Below are positions 1 to 9,911 of a stretch of DNA of 43,048 nucleotides, piece by piece. A model generated the notes under the pieces. It saw only the letters and a program-made list of their open reading frames with translations. It searched no databases and was not told the origin of the DNA. The translations under genes and the position numbers were made by a program. The number at the start of each line of letters is the position of its first letter. Within the stretch, counting starts at the first letter, position 1. The DNA comes from Microbacterium sp. (GTDB taxonomy: Bacteria > Actinomycetota > Actinomycetes > Actinomycetales > Microbacteriaceae), in contig NZ_JAPSJA010000002.1 in NCBI RefSeq assembly GCF_031178525.1, positions 1 to 43,048 on the forward strand. Direction: 5' to 3'.

Positions 1-14
1 AAAGCAGCACTACT

Positions 15-461
15 GTGACGCGCACTTACACCCCGAAGGCCGGTGAGGCTCAGCGCGAGTGGCTCGTGATCGACGCCACCGACGTCGTCCTCGGCCGCCT
101 CGCCTCGCACGCCGCCGCGCTCCTGCGCGGCAAGCACAAGGCGACCTTCGCCCCCCACATGGACATGGGCGACTTCGTCATCATCGTGAACGCCGACAAG
201 GTGGCGCTCACGGGCCAGAAGCTCGAGCAGAAGAAGGCCTACCGTCACTCGGGCTACCCGGGCGGCCTCAAGGCCGTCTCGTACTCCGAGCTGCTCGAGA
301 AGAACCCCGTCCGCGCCGTCGAGAAGGCCATCCGCGGCATGCTCCCCAAGAACTCGCTGGGTCGCCAGCAGCTGGCGAAGCTGAAGGTGTACACGGGCGC
401 CGAGCACCCGCACGCCGCGCAGCAGCCCAAGACCTTCACCCTCGACCAGGTCGCCCAGTAA
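15..461 (+). CDS. rplM: 50S ribosomal protein L13
   Basis: Ribosomal protein L13 is an early-assembling component of the large subunit that binds 23S rRNA. The 148-aa product matches the usual length and is collinear with the family. Near the N-terminus it reads [16 protein letters not shown], followed by the LRGKHK segment, [18 protein letters not shown], the YRHSGYPGG motif and the [16 protein letters not shown]-terminal block. The GTG at 15 is the start, since the protein begins as L13 of related actinobacteria does. Only 14 bases precede it here, so its ribosome binding site and promoter cannot be judged. rpsI follows after 23 nt, the universal rplM-rpsI pair, and the two are almost certainly cotranscribed. 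Confidence 0.98.
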   Translation: MTRTYTPKAGEAQREWLVIDATDVVLGRLASHAAALLRGKHKATFAPHMDMGDFVIIVNADKVALTGQKLEQKKAYRHSGYPGGLKAVSYSELLEKNPVRAVEKAIRGMLPKNSLGRQQLAKLKVYTGAEHPHAAQQPKTFTLDQVAQ

Positions 462-484
462 GCGCCGGCATCCAAGGATTCAAC

Positions 485-952
485 GTGACTGACATCGACA
501 CCCAGAACTACTCCACGGAGACGCCGGCCACCGAGGCCGTCGACGCTCCCCGTCCCGTCCTCAACGTCTCCGGCGCCGCCGTCGGTCGTCGCAAGCAGGC
601 CATCGCCCGCGTGCGCGTCGTCCCCGGCTCGGGCACCATCACGGTCAACGGCCGCACGCTCGAGGACTACTTCCCGAACAAGCTGCACCAGCAGCTGATC
701 AACGACCCGTTCACGGTGCTCAGCCTCGGCGGCGCCTACGACGTGATCGCCCGCATCTCGGGCGGCGGCCCCTCGGGCCAGGCCGGCGCGCTGCGCCTCG
801 CCATCGCCCGTGCGCTGAACGAGATCGACCGTGAGAACAACCGCCCGACCCTCAAGAAGGCCGGCTTCCTCACGCGCGACGCGCGCGTCATCGAGCGCAA
901 GAAGGCCGGTCTGAAGAAGGCCCGCAAGGCCTCGCAGTTCTCGAAGCGCTAA
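485..952 (+). CDS. rpsI: 30S ribosomal protein S9
   Basis: Ribosomal protein S9 belongs to the small-subunit head; its basic C-terminal tail reaches the P-site tRNA. The frame is open far upstream inside rplM, but the GTG at 485 gives a 155-aa protein of normal actinobacterial length. It has an acidic leader of about 30 residues, then the S9 core with [17 protein letters not shown], the DYFPN segment and [19 protein letters not shown]. It ends in the invariant basic tail [12 protein letters not shown], whose last Lys-Arg contacts tRNA. It lies 23 nt after rplM and 16 nt before glmM, so the three probably share a transcript. Confidence 0.98.
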   Translation: MTDIDTQNYSTETPATEAVDAPRPVLNVSGAAVGRRKQAIARVRVVPGSGTITVNGRTLEDYFPNKLHQQLINDPFTVLSLGGAYDVIARISGGGPSGQAGALRLAIARALNEIDRENNRPTLKKAGFLTRDARVIERKKAGLKKARKASQFSKR

Positions 953-968
953 GGCGCACGAGGCTTCT

Positions 969-2324
969 ATGCCGCTCTTCGGCACAGACGGTGTGCGAGG
1001 ACTCGCCAATGGCGTCCTCACCGCCGACCTGGCACTGTCCCTGGCCCAGGCGACCGCGGTCGTCCTGGGCCAGGGCCGTTCGGCCGAGGCCCGCCGGGCC
1101 GCCGGTCGCCGCGCGGAGGTCGTGATCGGCCGCGACCCGCGCATCTCCGGTCAGTTCCTGTCCGCTGCGGTGTCGGCGGGGCTGGCCGCATCGGGCATCG
1201 ACGTCTACGACGCCGGTGTGGTCCCGACCCCGGGCCTGGCGTTCCTCGTCGCCGACCGCGACGCCGACTTCGGCGTCATGGTGTCGGCCTCGCACAATCC
1301 TGCTCCCGACAACGGCATCAAGATCTTCGCCGCCGGCGGCGTCAAGCTCCCCGATGAGGTCGAGCGACGCATCGAGGCGGCCATCGACGGACCCAAGCTC
1401 CTTCCCACGGGCGGCGCCGTGGGGCGCATCCGCGTCTTCGCCGACGCCGAGGACCGCTACGTCCTGCACCTGCTGCAGTCGCTGCCGAACCGGCTCGAGG
1501 GCCTCCACGTCGTGCTCGACTGCGCGCACGGCGCCGCTGCGGGCGTCTCGCCCGAGACGTTCCGCGACGCGGGCGCCGAGGTCACCGTCATCGGCGCCGA
1601 CCCGGACGGCATCAACATCAACGACGGCGTGGGTTCGACGCACCTCGACAAGCTGGCCGAGGCCGTCGTCGCCGCGGGGGCCGACGTCGGCATCGCGCAC
1701 GACGGGGACGCGGATCGCTGCCTCGCGGTGGATGCGCAGGGTCGCGTCGTCGACGGCGACCAGATCATGGCGATCCTGGCTGCGTCGATGCACGAGCGCG
1801 GCGTGCTGAAGGACGACACGCTCGTCGCGACGGTCATGAGCAACCTCGGGCTTCACGTCGCCATGCGCGAGCGCGGGATCACCGTGCTGCAGACCGCGGT
1901 CGGCGACCGCTACGTGCTGGAGGCGATGAACCAGGGCGGCTACTCGCTCGGCGGCGAGCAGTCCGGCCACGTCATCATGAGCGAGTTCGCCACGACCGGC
2001 GACGGCCTGCTCACGGGACTGCACCTGGTCGCCGAGATGGCCCGCACCGGCAAGACCCTCGCGGAGCTCGCGTCGATCATGACGGTCTACCCGCAGGTCA
2101 TGATCAACGTGAAGGACGTGGACCGCACGCGCGTGTCCGACGAGGTCGTGCAGAGCGCGGTGCGCGACGTCGAGGCCGAGCTGGGCGACACGGGGCGCGT
2201 GCTGCTGCGCGCTTCCGGCACCGAGCAGCTCGTCCGCGTCATGGTCGAGGCCGCCGACGACGCCTCGGCTCATCGCTACGCGGAACGGCTCGCGGACGTG
2301 GTGCGGGAGCGCCTCGGGCTGTAG
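969..2324 (+). CDS. glmM: Phosphoglucosamine mutase
   Basis: GlmM interconverts glucosamine-6-phosphate and glucosamine-1-phosphate, the step after GlmS on the way to UDP-GlcNAc and peptidoglycan. The 451-aa protein has all four hallmarks of the alpha-D-phosphohexomutase family. These are the N-terminal LFGTDGVRG, the phosphoserine loop MVSASHNP with the active serine near residue 108, the magnesium loop DGDADR near 245-250, and the C-terminal phosphate-binding [11 protein letters not shown] near 415. The ATG at 969 is preceded by GAGG at a suitable distance. It follows rpsI by only 16 nt, a linkage common in actinobacteria. glmS lies 2.5 kb further on, so two UDP-GlcNAc steps sit close together here. 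Confidence 0.97.
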   Translation: MPLFGTDGVRGLANGVLTADLALSLAQATAVVLGQGRSAEARRAAGRRAEVVIGRDPRISGQFLSAAVSAGLAASGIDVYDAGVVPTPGLAFLVADRDADFGVMVSASHNPAPDNGIKIFAAGGVKLPDEVERRIEAAIDGPKLLPTGGAVGRIRVFADAEDRYVLHLLQSLPNRLEGLHVVLDCAHGAAAGVSPETFRDAGAEVTVIGADPDGININDGVGSTHLDKLAEAVVAAGADVGIAHDGDADRCLAVDAQGRVVDGDQIMAILAASMHERGVLKDDTLVATVMSNLGLHVAMRERGITVLQTAVGDRYVLEAMNQGGYSLGGEQSGHVIMSEFATTGDGLLTGLHLVAEMARTGKTLAELASIMTVYPQVMINVKDVDRTRVSDEVVQSAVRDVEAELGDTGRVLLRASGTEQLVRVMVEAADDASAHRYAERLADVVRERLGL

Positions 2325-2402
2325 CGCCGGCGGTCTCCCCGCTGTGGGTCGGACGAGCGAAGCTCGCCGCGGTCGTCGCGCAGCCAGCAGGGATACGGGG
2401 CG

Positions 2403-3335
2403 TCAGGCCCAGCCGAGCTCTTCGATGTAGCGCAGCATGACGCCTTCGCGCAGAGCCCACGGCGAGAGCTCGAGCTCGTTCACGCCGAAGGCTTTCATGG
2501 CCTCGTGCAGGACGACGGCTCCCGCGGTGATCTGCACGGTGCGCTCGGGAGTGATGCCGGGCAGCTCCTTGCGGACGGCGGCCGGGATCCGCGCCAGGCG
2601 CGGGATCCACTGACCGAGCGCCTGTCGCGGCAGCACCATCCGTTGGATGCCCGACCAGCCGGGGCGCGGATATCCCGCCAGCTTCGCGAGTGACCGGATG
2701 GTCTTGGATGAGCCGACGACGTGATCCGGCTTCGCCATGCCCTTCAGGCCCTTCGCGACCGGAGCCAGCGTCTCCGCCGCGTGCGCGCGCAGCCTGGCGA
2801 CCGCCTTCTCGCCCGGCGGGTCGTCCATCAGGTAGGCGAGCGTCATCCGGCCCGCTCCGAGCGCCACCGACTCGGCGAAGTCTGGCAGATCCTCGTCGCC
2901 CGCGGCGATCTCGAGCGAGCCGCCGCCGATGTCGAACAGCAGGATGCGGCCGGCCGACCATCCGAACCAGCGCCGCACCGCGAGGAACGTGAAGCGCGCC
3001 TCGGTCTCGCCGCCCAGCACCTGCAGCGGCTGTCCGAGCGCCTCCTCCAGCCGTGCGATGACCTCGGCGCCGTTCGCGGCCTCGCGCACGGCCGACGTGG
3101 CGGTCGGCAGCAGTTCGGCGACGTTCTCGCTCGCGGCGAGATCGCGGGCGAGCGCGACGGCGTCGACGAGGGCCGCGATGCCCTCCTCGGTGATGGCGCC
3201 GGCGGGCGTGAGGTAGCGCATCAGCCGCAGCACGTTGCGGTGGCTCGACGAGGCGAGAGGCCGGCCGCCCGGATGAGCGTCGGCCACCAGCAGGTGCACG
3301 GTGTTCGAGCCGATGTCGAGGACTCCGAGGCGCAT
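2403..3335 (-). CDS. Ppx/GppA family phosphatase (exopolyphosphatase-like)
   Basis: Members of this ASKHA-fold family hydrolyse polyphosphate or the pentaphosphate of (p)ppGpp. The 310-aa protein begins MRLGVLDIGSNTVHLLVAD (phosphate-1 motif), has DIGGGSLEIA (phosphate-2) in the middle and a GSSKTIRSLAKL segment after it. It is the short single-module form seen in actinobacteria and lacks the C-terminal HD-like domain of E. coli Ppx. The frame is open further upstream, but the ATG at 3335 fits the conserved N-terminus. A TACCCT -10 box on the same strand ends 7 nt before it, so the mRNA is probably leaderless. It is divergent from coaA. Sequence alone does not separate Ppx from GppA activity. 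Confidence 0.88.
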   Translation of the reverse strand: MRLGVLDIGSNTVHLLVADAHPGGRPLASSSHRNVLRLMRYLTPAGAITEEGIAALVDAVALARDLAASENVAELLPTATSAVREAANGAEVIARLEEALGQPLQVLGGETEARFTFLAVRRWFGWSAGRILLFDIGGGSLEIAAGDEDLPDFAESVALGAGRMTLAYLMDDPPGEKAVARLRAHAAETLAPVAKGLKGMAKPDHVVGSSKTIRSLAKLAGYPRPGWSGIQRMVLPRQALGQWIPRLARIPAAVRKELPGITPERTVQITAGAVVLHEAMKAFGVNELELSPWALREGVMLRYIEELGWA

Positions 3336-3342
3336 GCGGTTC

Positions 3343-3348
3343 AGGGTA
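3343..3348 (-). promoter_or_regulatory. -10 box of leaderless ppx/gppA-like gene
   Basis: On the minus strand TACCCT is followed by 7 nt and the ATG at 3335. This spacing places the transcription start at or next to the start codon. It supports the downstream start over the longer open frame. Confidence 0.6.
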
Positions 3349-3441
3349 TCCGGGCGGCAGACCCGTCTCGGACGGCGCGTTCGGCCGCTGGTTCGCCCGC
3401 TCAGCGAGCATCGACGGACAAGGGCCGGATTCGGCGGCCGA

Positions 3442-3447
3442 TACGAT
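3442..3447 (+). promoter_or_regulatory. -10 box of leaderless coaA
   Basis: TACGAT lies 7 nt before the ATG at 3455. Two further in-frame ATGs (3446, 3449) overlap or abut the box, so 3455 is the better start. Confidence 0.6.
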
Positions 3448-3454
3448 GATGCGG

Positions 3455-4402
3455 ATGAGCGCTGCATCCTTCGTCCCGGCCCCGCTCTCGCTGTACGGCG
3501 AGATCGCGCGTGACGACTGGTCGCGCCTCGCGGCGGGCATGGATCAGCCGCTCACCGAGGCCGAGGTCGTGCAGCTGCGCGGCATCGGCGACCGTCTCGA
3601 CCTGAGAGAGGTGCGCGAGGTCTACCTCCCGCTCAGCCGGCTGCTGTCGATCTACGCCAAGACCACGCGGCGCCTCGGCAGCGAGGTCAGCGGGTTCCTG
3701 GGGCGCGAGGACTCGACGACGCCCTTCGTCGTCGGCGTCGCCGGGTCCGTCGCGGTCGGCAAGTCGACGATCGCGCGCCTGCTGCGCGAGCTGATGAGCC
3801 GCTGGTCGGACACGCCGCGCGTCGAGCTGGTGACGACGGACGGCTTCCTCTACCCCAACGCCGAGCTCGAGCGGCGCGGCCTGATGGGGCGCAAGGGCTT
3901 CCCAGAGTCGTACGACCGGCGGGCGCTCGTCGAGTTCGTCACCAAGGTGAAGAGCGGCGCCGAGGAGGTGCGCGCGCCCTTCTACTCGCACATGAAGTAC
4001 GACATCATGCCCGACGCGCACGTGGTTGTGCGGCGTCCCGACGTGGTGATCGTCGAAGGGCTCAACGTGCTGCAGCCGCCGCCCGCGCCGAACGACGTCG
4101 CGGTGAGCGATCTGTTCGACTTCACGATCTACGTCGATGCCGACGCCGGGCACATCGAGCAGTGGTTCATCGACCGGTTCAAGGCCCTGCGCGCCGCGGC
4201 GTTCTCCAACCCGGCCTCGCACTTCAACGTCTTCGCGCACCTCACCGACGCGGAGGCGATCGAGACCGCCCGCGGATACTGGAACGACATCAACCTGCCG
4301 AACCTCGTCGAGAACGTGCTGCCGACCAAGCACCGCGCGTCGCTCATCCTCGGCAAGGGCGCGGATCACTCCGTCGACTCGGTCCTGCTGCGCAAGCTGT
4401 AG
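3455..4402 (+). CDS. coaA: Type I pantothenate kinase
   Basis: CoaA phosphorylates pantothenate, the first committed and feedback-inhibited step of coenzyme A synthesis. The 315-aa product is of normal type I length. It has the P-loop GSVAVGKS near residues 97-104, then TTDGFLYPN, GRKGFPESYD, PFYSHMKYDI and VIVEGLNVLQ, all characteristic of bacterial type I PanK. It is not the type III CoaX. Three in-frame ATGs are possible (3446, 3449, 3455). I chose 3455 because a TACGAT -10 box ends 7 nt before it, the pattern of other leaderless genes here. It is divergent from the Ppx/GppA gene and convergent with the small DUF3072 gene. Confidence 0.95.
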   Translation: MSAASFVPAPLSLYGEIARDDWSRLAAGMDQPLTEAEVVQLRGIGDRLDLREVREVYLPLSRLLSIYAKTTRRLGSEVSGFLGREDSTTPFVVGVAGSVAVGKSTIARLLRELMSRWSDTPRVELVTTDGFLYPNAELERRGLMGRKGFPESYDRRALVEFVTKVKSGAEEVRAPFYSHMKYDIMPDAHVVVRRPDVVIVEGLNVLQPPPAPNDVAVSDLFDFTIYVDADAGHIEQWFIDRFKALRAAAFSNPASHFNVFAHLTDAEAIETARGYWNDINLPNLVENVLPTKHRASLILGKGADHSVDSVLLRKL

Positions 4403-4426
4403 CGACCCCGCGAGCCGCCGGGACGG

Positions 4427-4666
4427 TCAGTCCGTGGAGCGTCCCGTCTTGTCCTGCAGGCGCTCGATGTGCTCCGAGGCCTCCGCCTTCGTGAGATCTG
4501 CGGGGATCTCCTCGCCCGCCTCGCGCGCCAGCGTGTCGATGTAGCTGCGCTGAGGCGCCGTCATGGGCTCGTCGCCCGTGACCCACGTCGACGGGTCCTT
4601 CGCCGCGGGGTCCGCGCCGGGCTCCGTCGCACCAAGGATCTCCGGGTTCTCGTTCGCATCCGTCAT
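4427..4666 (-). CDS. DUF3072 small protein
   Basis: This 79-aa acidic, soluble protein matches the DUF3072 family of short actinobacterial proteins of unknown function. An N-terminal disordered part (NENPEILGATEPGADPAAKDPSTW) is followed by the conserved TAPQRSYIDTLAREAGE and the LTKAEASEHIERLQ block. That second half resembles a small helical SAP-like or substrate-binding module, but no function is established. The open frame extends to 4756, but the ATG at 4666 begins the conserved region and has GAGGG just before it. It faces away from glmS across a 137-bp gap that holds a 30-bp palindrome, and it converges on coaA with 24 nt between stops. Confidence 0.85.
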   Translation of the reverse strand: MTDANENPEILGATEPGADPAAKDPSTWVTGDEPMTAPQRSYIDTLAREAGEEIPADLTKAEASEHIERLQDKTGRSTD

Positions 4667-4741
4667 GCCCTCGATCCAACCCCCGTCTCGGGCCCGCGCA
4701 AAGGGGGTTGACGCGCGCATGCCCTCGCCGCCCCGCCGCGT

Positions 4742-4771
4742 CGCGGCGCACGCCACGTGGCGTGCGCCGCG
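4742..4771. promoter_or_regulatory. 30-bp perfect palindrome upstream of glmS
   Basis: The left half, CGCGGCGCACGCCAC, is the exact reverse complement of the right half, with the centre between 4756 and 4757. The right arm ends 19 nt before the glmS -10 box, so it covers the expected -35 position. It sits between two divergent genes, so it is not a terminator for either. An operator for a dimeric regulator is the simplest reading; this is inference. Confidence 0.5.
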
Positions 4772-4790
4772 TTCTCACGGCTGGCGACTC

Positions 4791-4796
4791 TAGGAT
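4791..4796 (+). promoter_or_regulatory. -10 box of leaderless glmS
   Basis: TAGGAT ends 7 nt before the ATG at 4804, so glmS is probably translated from a leaderless mRNA. That leaves no room for a 5' UTR ribozyme such as the Bacillus glmS element. Confidence 0.65.
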
Positions 4797-4803
4797 CGAC
4801 GCT

Positions 4804-6657
<1,854 letters not shown>

Positions 6658-6665
6658 GCCGGCTC

Positions 6666-7115
6666 GTGATCGTCGGCATCGGGGTCGACCTGGTCGACAT
6701 CCCGCGCTTCGAGCGCAGCATCGAGCGCACGCCCCGGCTGCTCGAGCGGCTGTTCACCCCTCACGAGCGCGAGCTTCCGCTGCGCTCGCTCGCGGCGCGC
6801 TACGCCGCGAAGGAGGCGCTCATCAAGGCGCTGGGCGGCTCGGACGGCCTGCACTGGGACGAGATCGAGATCGCCCGCGTGGGCGAGAGCGTGCCGCCGC
6901 GGTTCACGCTGTCCGGATCGACGGCCGAGGTCGTCGCCGCGCGCGGCATCACGGCGCTGCATCTGTCGCTGTCGCACGATGCGGGCCTGGCCATCGCGTA
7001 CGTCACGGCGGAATCCGCCGGCGGACCCGAGGACCTCGACTCCTCCCGCGCCGCACTGCCCGACATCGAGCAGCTCGAGGTGCCGGAGCCCGAGGACCCG
7101 GAGGAACCGCGGTGA
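6666..7115 (+). CDS. acpS: Holo-[acyl-carrier-protein] synthase
   Basis: AcpS transfers 4'-phosphopantetheine from CoA to a serine of acyl carrier protein, activating fatty acid synthesis. The start is the GTG at 6666, giving VIVGIGVDLVDIPRFE with the magnesium-binding Asp near residue 8. The second signature, RYAAKEALIKALGG, carries the Glu ligand near residue 50. At 149 aa it exceeds the usual 115-130 aa because of an acidic C-terminal tail rich in Glu, Asp and Pro that has no known role. It sits 8 nt after glmS, and its stop overlaps the alr start in a GTGA, so the glmS-acpS-alr-tsaE stretch is probably one operon. Confidence 0.95.
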   Translation: MIVGIGVDLVDIPRFERSIERTPRLLERLFTPHERELPLRSLAARYAAKEALIKALGGSDGLHWDEIEIARVGESVPPRFTLSGSTAEVVAARGITALHLSLSHDAGLAIAYVTAESAGGPEDLDSSRAALPDIEQLEVPEPEDPEEPR

Positions 7116-8206
7116 CGGGCATGCGCGAGGCCCGCATCGACCTCGCCGCGATCGAGCACAACGTCCGCACGCTGCGGGAGCTGACCGGCACGCGCGAGTT
7201 CATCGCCGTCATCAAGGCCGACGGCTACGGTCACGGCGCTGTCGCCGTTGCGCGCGCGGCGCTCGCCGGGGGAGCGACCCGCCTCGGGGTCGCCGACATC
7301 CGCGAGGCGCTCGCCCTGCGCGACGCGGGCATCGACGCACCGGTGATGGCGTGGCTGCACGCGCCCGACGAGACGTTCGCCGAGGCCGTCGCGCGCGACA
7401 TCCAGCTCGGCGTCTCGAGCCTGGATCAGCTGAACGCGGCCGCCACGGCCGGCGGTGCCGTCGTGCATCTCAAACTGGAGACGGGGCTCAGCCGCAACGG
7501 CCTGTCGCCCCAGGACTGGACGACCGTGTTCGCCGAGGCCGCACGTCTCGAGCGCGACGGGCTCGTGCGCGTGGACGGCGTCTTCAGCCATCTGTCGAAC
7601 ACGTCCGAAGAGGAAGACCTCGTGCAGCTGCGCCGCTTCGAGGTCGGCGTCGCCGCGGCCGAGGCCGCGGGTCTGCGCCCCTCGCTGCGTCACCTCGCGG
7701 CGACCGCCGCCGCGATCGCCCTGCCTCAGACCCGGTTGGACGCCGTCCGCATCGGCATCGGCCTGTACGGGCTGTCGCCGTTCGAGGGCAGGACGTCGGC
7801 CGAGCTGGGCCTGCGCCCCGCCATGACCCTGCGTGCCCGGGTCGCGGCGGTGCGCCGGGTGCCAGACGGGCAGGGCGTGTCTTACGGCTACGCGCATCGC
7901 GCACACGGCGAGACGACGCTCGCGCTCGTGCCCCTCGGCTACGGCGACGGCGTGCCTCGTCAGGCATCCGGGACGGGGCCCGTCGTGATCGGCGGGCGGC
8001 GCTTCCGCGCGGCGGGCCGGATCGCGATGGACCAGTTCGTCGTCGACGTCGGAGACCATCCGGTGTCGGTCGGCGACGAGGTCATCCTGTTCGGCGATCC
8101 CGCATCCGGTGCTCCCTCCGTCGACGAGTGGGCGGAGGCGGCCGGCACGATCAACTACCAGATCGTGACGGGCATCGGCGCACGCGTGACCCGGGTGTCC
8201 GAGTGA
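7112..8206 (+). CDS. alr: Alanine racemase
   Basis: Alr is a fold-type III PLP enzyme that converts L-alanine to D-alanine for peptidoglycan. The 364-aa protein begins at GTG 7112, overlapping the acpS stop by 4 nt; an ATG three codons later (7121) is an alternative. The PLP-binding lysine is in AVIKADGYGHGA near residue 35. Further signatures are HLKLETGLSRNGL, the VFSHLSNTSEE segment, RIGIGLYGLSP, and GVSYGYAH with the catalytic tyrosine region in the C-terminal beta domain, then RIAMDQFVVDV. Adjacency to acpS and to tsaE is typical of actinobacteria. Confidence 0.96.
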   Translation: MTGMREARIDLAAIEHNVRTLRELTGTREFIAVIKADGYGHGAVAVARAALAGGATRLGVADIREALALRDAGIDAPVMAWLHAPDETFAEAVARDIQLGVSSLDQLNAAATAGGAVVHLKLETGLSRNGLSPQDWTTVFAEAARLERDGLVRVDGVFSHLSNTSEEEDLVQLRRFEVGVAAAEAAGLRPSLRHLAATAAAIALPQTRLDAVRIGIGLYGLSPFEGRTSAELGLRPAMTLRARVAAVRRVPDGQGVSYGYAHRAHGETTLALVPLGYGDGVPRQASGTGPVVIGGRRFRAAGRIAMDQFVVDVGDHPVSVGDEVILFGDPASGAPSVDEWAEAAGTINYQIVTGIGARVTRVSE

Positions 8207-8694
8207 TCGCGGACGAGCTGCTCGGCCGGTTCGAGGTCGCGACGGCGGCCGACATGGAGGCGCTGGGCGAGCGGATCGGATCGGGTCTGGTGGCCGGCGA
8301 CCTGATCGTGCTCACGGGGCCGCTCGGGGCGGGGAAGACCACGCTCACGCGAGGCATCGCGTCGGGGCTCGGCGTGCGCGGCCCGGTGCAGAGCCCCACG
8401 TTCGTGATCGCGCGCACGCACCCGTCGCTGGTCGGCGGAGCGCCGCTGGTGCACGCGGACGCGTACCGCCTGGACTCCGCGCTCGAGCTCGACGACCTCG
8501 ACGTCGACGTGGACGGCTCCGCCACGATCGTGGAATGGGGCCGCGGCAAGGTCGACGGTCTGCGCGACGCGTGGTGGGACATCGAGATCGAGCGCCCCTC
8601 CGGGATGAGCGAGGACGGCGCCGCTGCCTCGCCGGAGGACCTCGACCTCGACGCCCCCCGCGTGGTGACGATCGCCAAGGTCACCGCGCCCTGA
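8203..8694 (+). CDS. tsaE: tRNA threonylcarbamoyladenosine biosynthesis ATPase TsaE
   Basis: TsaE is the small ATPase that supports the TsaB-TsaD complex in making the t6A37 modification of ANN-decoding tRNAs. The 163-aa protein starts at GTG 8203, overlapping the alr stop in a GTGA. It has Walker A GPLGAGKTT near residues 39-47, the SPTFVIAR switch segment, the HADAYRLD block and the IVEWGRGK signature. Compared with short TsaE proteins it carries an acidic insertion (SGMSEDGAAASPEDLDLD) before the last beta strand. tsaB, rimI and tsaD follow, so the t6A genes are clustered. Confidence 0.94.
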   Translation: MIADELLGRFEVATAADMEALGERIGSGLVAGDLIVLTGPLGAGKTTLTRGIASGLGVRGPVQSPTFVIARTHPSLVGGAPLVHADAYRLDSALELDDLDVDVDGSATIVEWGRGKVDGLRDAWWDIEIERPSGMSEDGAAASPEDLDLDAPRVVTIAKVTAP

Positions 8695-8769
8695 GCGCCT
8701 TGCTCCCCGAGCGAGCGCGACGACTCGACGGGAAGGGCGGCGTCGGGGCTGTCCCCCAGGAGGCGCGGA

Positions 8770-8775
8770 TACCCT
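8770..8775 (+). promoter_or_regulatory. -10 box of leaderless tsaB
   Basis: TACCCT ends 6 nt before the GTG at 8782. The tsaB-rimI-tsaD group could thus have its own promoter in the 87-bp gap after tsaE. Confidence 0.55.
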
Positions 8776-8781
8776 GATCCG

Positions 8782-9420
8782 GTGATCCTCGCCATCGACA
8801 CCTCGATCGGGTCGACCGTTGCCGTCGTCGAGCCGCACGGCGACGTGCGCGCGGTGGCGGAGAGTGCGCACACGCTCGGGCACGCCGAGATCATCGGCAC
8901 GCTGCTCGAGCGCGTGCTCGGCGAGGCCGGCGACCACATCACGCACGTCGCGGCGGGTATGGGTCCCGGCGCGTTCACCGGCCTGCGCATCGGCATCGCC
9001 GCCGCGCGGGCGTTCGCACTCGGCCGGGGGCTCGCGGTCATCCCCGTCCCCAGCCACGATGCGGCAGCGCTCGCGCACCTCGACGCGGGCGCGTCCGGAC
9101 CCTTCGCCGTCGTGACCGACGCGCGCCGCCGCGAGAACGCCGTGACGGTGTACGACGGCGCGGACGGGAACGGCCTCCCGCGGCGCCTCGCCGGGCCCGA
9201 GCTGCGCCCCCAGACGGCCGACCTGGCGGGGGACCCGCTGACATCCGGTGCCGAGATCGTGCGGGCCGAGCGCATCCACGCGGGCGACGTCGGACGTGTC
9301 GCCGCCCTGATGCTGGCGTCAGGATGGCGGCCGACGGGGGAGCTCGCCGAGACCGAGCCGCTGTACCTGCGCTCGCCGGATGTCACGGTCGGGCACGCCC
9401 CGAAGCGGGTGAGCACATGA
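8782..9420 (+). CDS. tsaB: tRNA threonylcarbamoyladenosine biosynthesis protein TsaB
   Basis: TsaB is the non-catalytic ASKHA-fold partner that dimerises with TsaD in t6A synthesis. The 212-aa protein starts at GTG 8782 with ILAIDTSIGSTVAV. It has the HAEIIGTLLERVL helix and the family signature GMGPGAFTGLRIGIAAARAFA, and it lacks the metal-binding histidines of TsaD. The start fits a leaderless TACCCT promoter. Its stop overlaps the rimI ATG (ATGA), and tsaD follows rimI with the same kind of overlap, giving a tightly coupled tsaB-rimI-tsaD unit. Confidence 0.95.
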   Translation: MILAIDTSIGSTVAVVEPHGDVRAVAESAHTLGHAEIIGTLLERVLGEAGDHITHVAAGMGPGAFTGLRIGIAAARAFALGRGLAVIPVPSHDAAALAHLDAGASGPFAVVTDARRRENAVTVYDGADGNGLPRRLAGPELRPQTADLAGDPLTSGAEIVRAERIHAGDVGRVAALMLASGWRPTGELAETEPLYLRSPDVTVGHAPKRVST

Positions 9421-9911
9421 TCCGCCACGCGACCCTCGACGACCTCGCTGAGATCATGGCGCTCGAGCGCGCCTCGTTCCCGACCGACGCATGGTCGGAG
9501 CCCATGATGCGCGAGGAGCTCGCGGCCGCGCACAACCGCTACGTCGTCGACGAGCTCGCCGGCCGCATCGTCGGCTATGCGGGCCTGCGTGCGCTGCCAG
9601 GATCGCGCGATGCCGACGTGCAGACGATCGCGGTCGCCGCGTCGTCCCGCGGCCGCGGCCGCGGCCGCGCGCTGCTCCACGCGCTGCTCGAGGAGGCGGC
9701 CTCCCGCCGCGTGCGCGAGGTGTTCCTCGACGTGCGCGCGGACAACCCCGTCGCTCAGGCGCTGTACGCGTCCGAGGGCTTCTCCGAGCTGGGCCGGCGC
9801 CCGCGCTACTACCAGCCCGACGATGTCGACGCCGTCGTGATGCGCCTCGACCTCGACGCGTGGGCCGGCGCCCGCACACCAGACCCCGCCGACGCAGGAG
9901 CCTGCACATGA
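9417..9911 (+). CDS. rimI: Ribosomal-protein-alanine N-acetyltransferase RimI
   Basis: RimI is a GNAT-family enzyme; the E. coli protein acetylates the N-terminal alanine of ribosomal protein S18. The 164-aa product has the GNAT core: [21 protein letters not shown], the AsnTrp-like [12 protein letters not shown] segment, the acetyl-CoA loop [15 protein letters not shown] and the C-terminal [24 protein letters not shown] motif B. The start is the ATG at 9417, overlapping the tsaB stop; the longer open frame upstream lies inside tsaB. rimI between tsaB and tsaD is the standard order in gram-positive bacteria. The actual acetylation target here is inferred. Confidence 0.93.
   Translation: MIRHATLDDLAEIMALERASFPTDAWSEPMMREELAAAHNRYVVDELAGRIVGYAGLRALPGSRDADVQTIAVAASSRGRGRGRALLHALLEEAASRRVREVFLDVRADNPVAQALYASEGFSELGRRPRYYQPDDVDAVVMRLDLDAWAGARTPDPADAGACT

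Noticed and set aside
4667..4803. glmS ribozyme-type 5' UTR element
   Set aside because: The promoter -10 lies 7 nt from the start codon, leaving no leader, and such ribozymes belong to Firmicutes.
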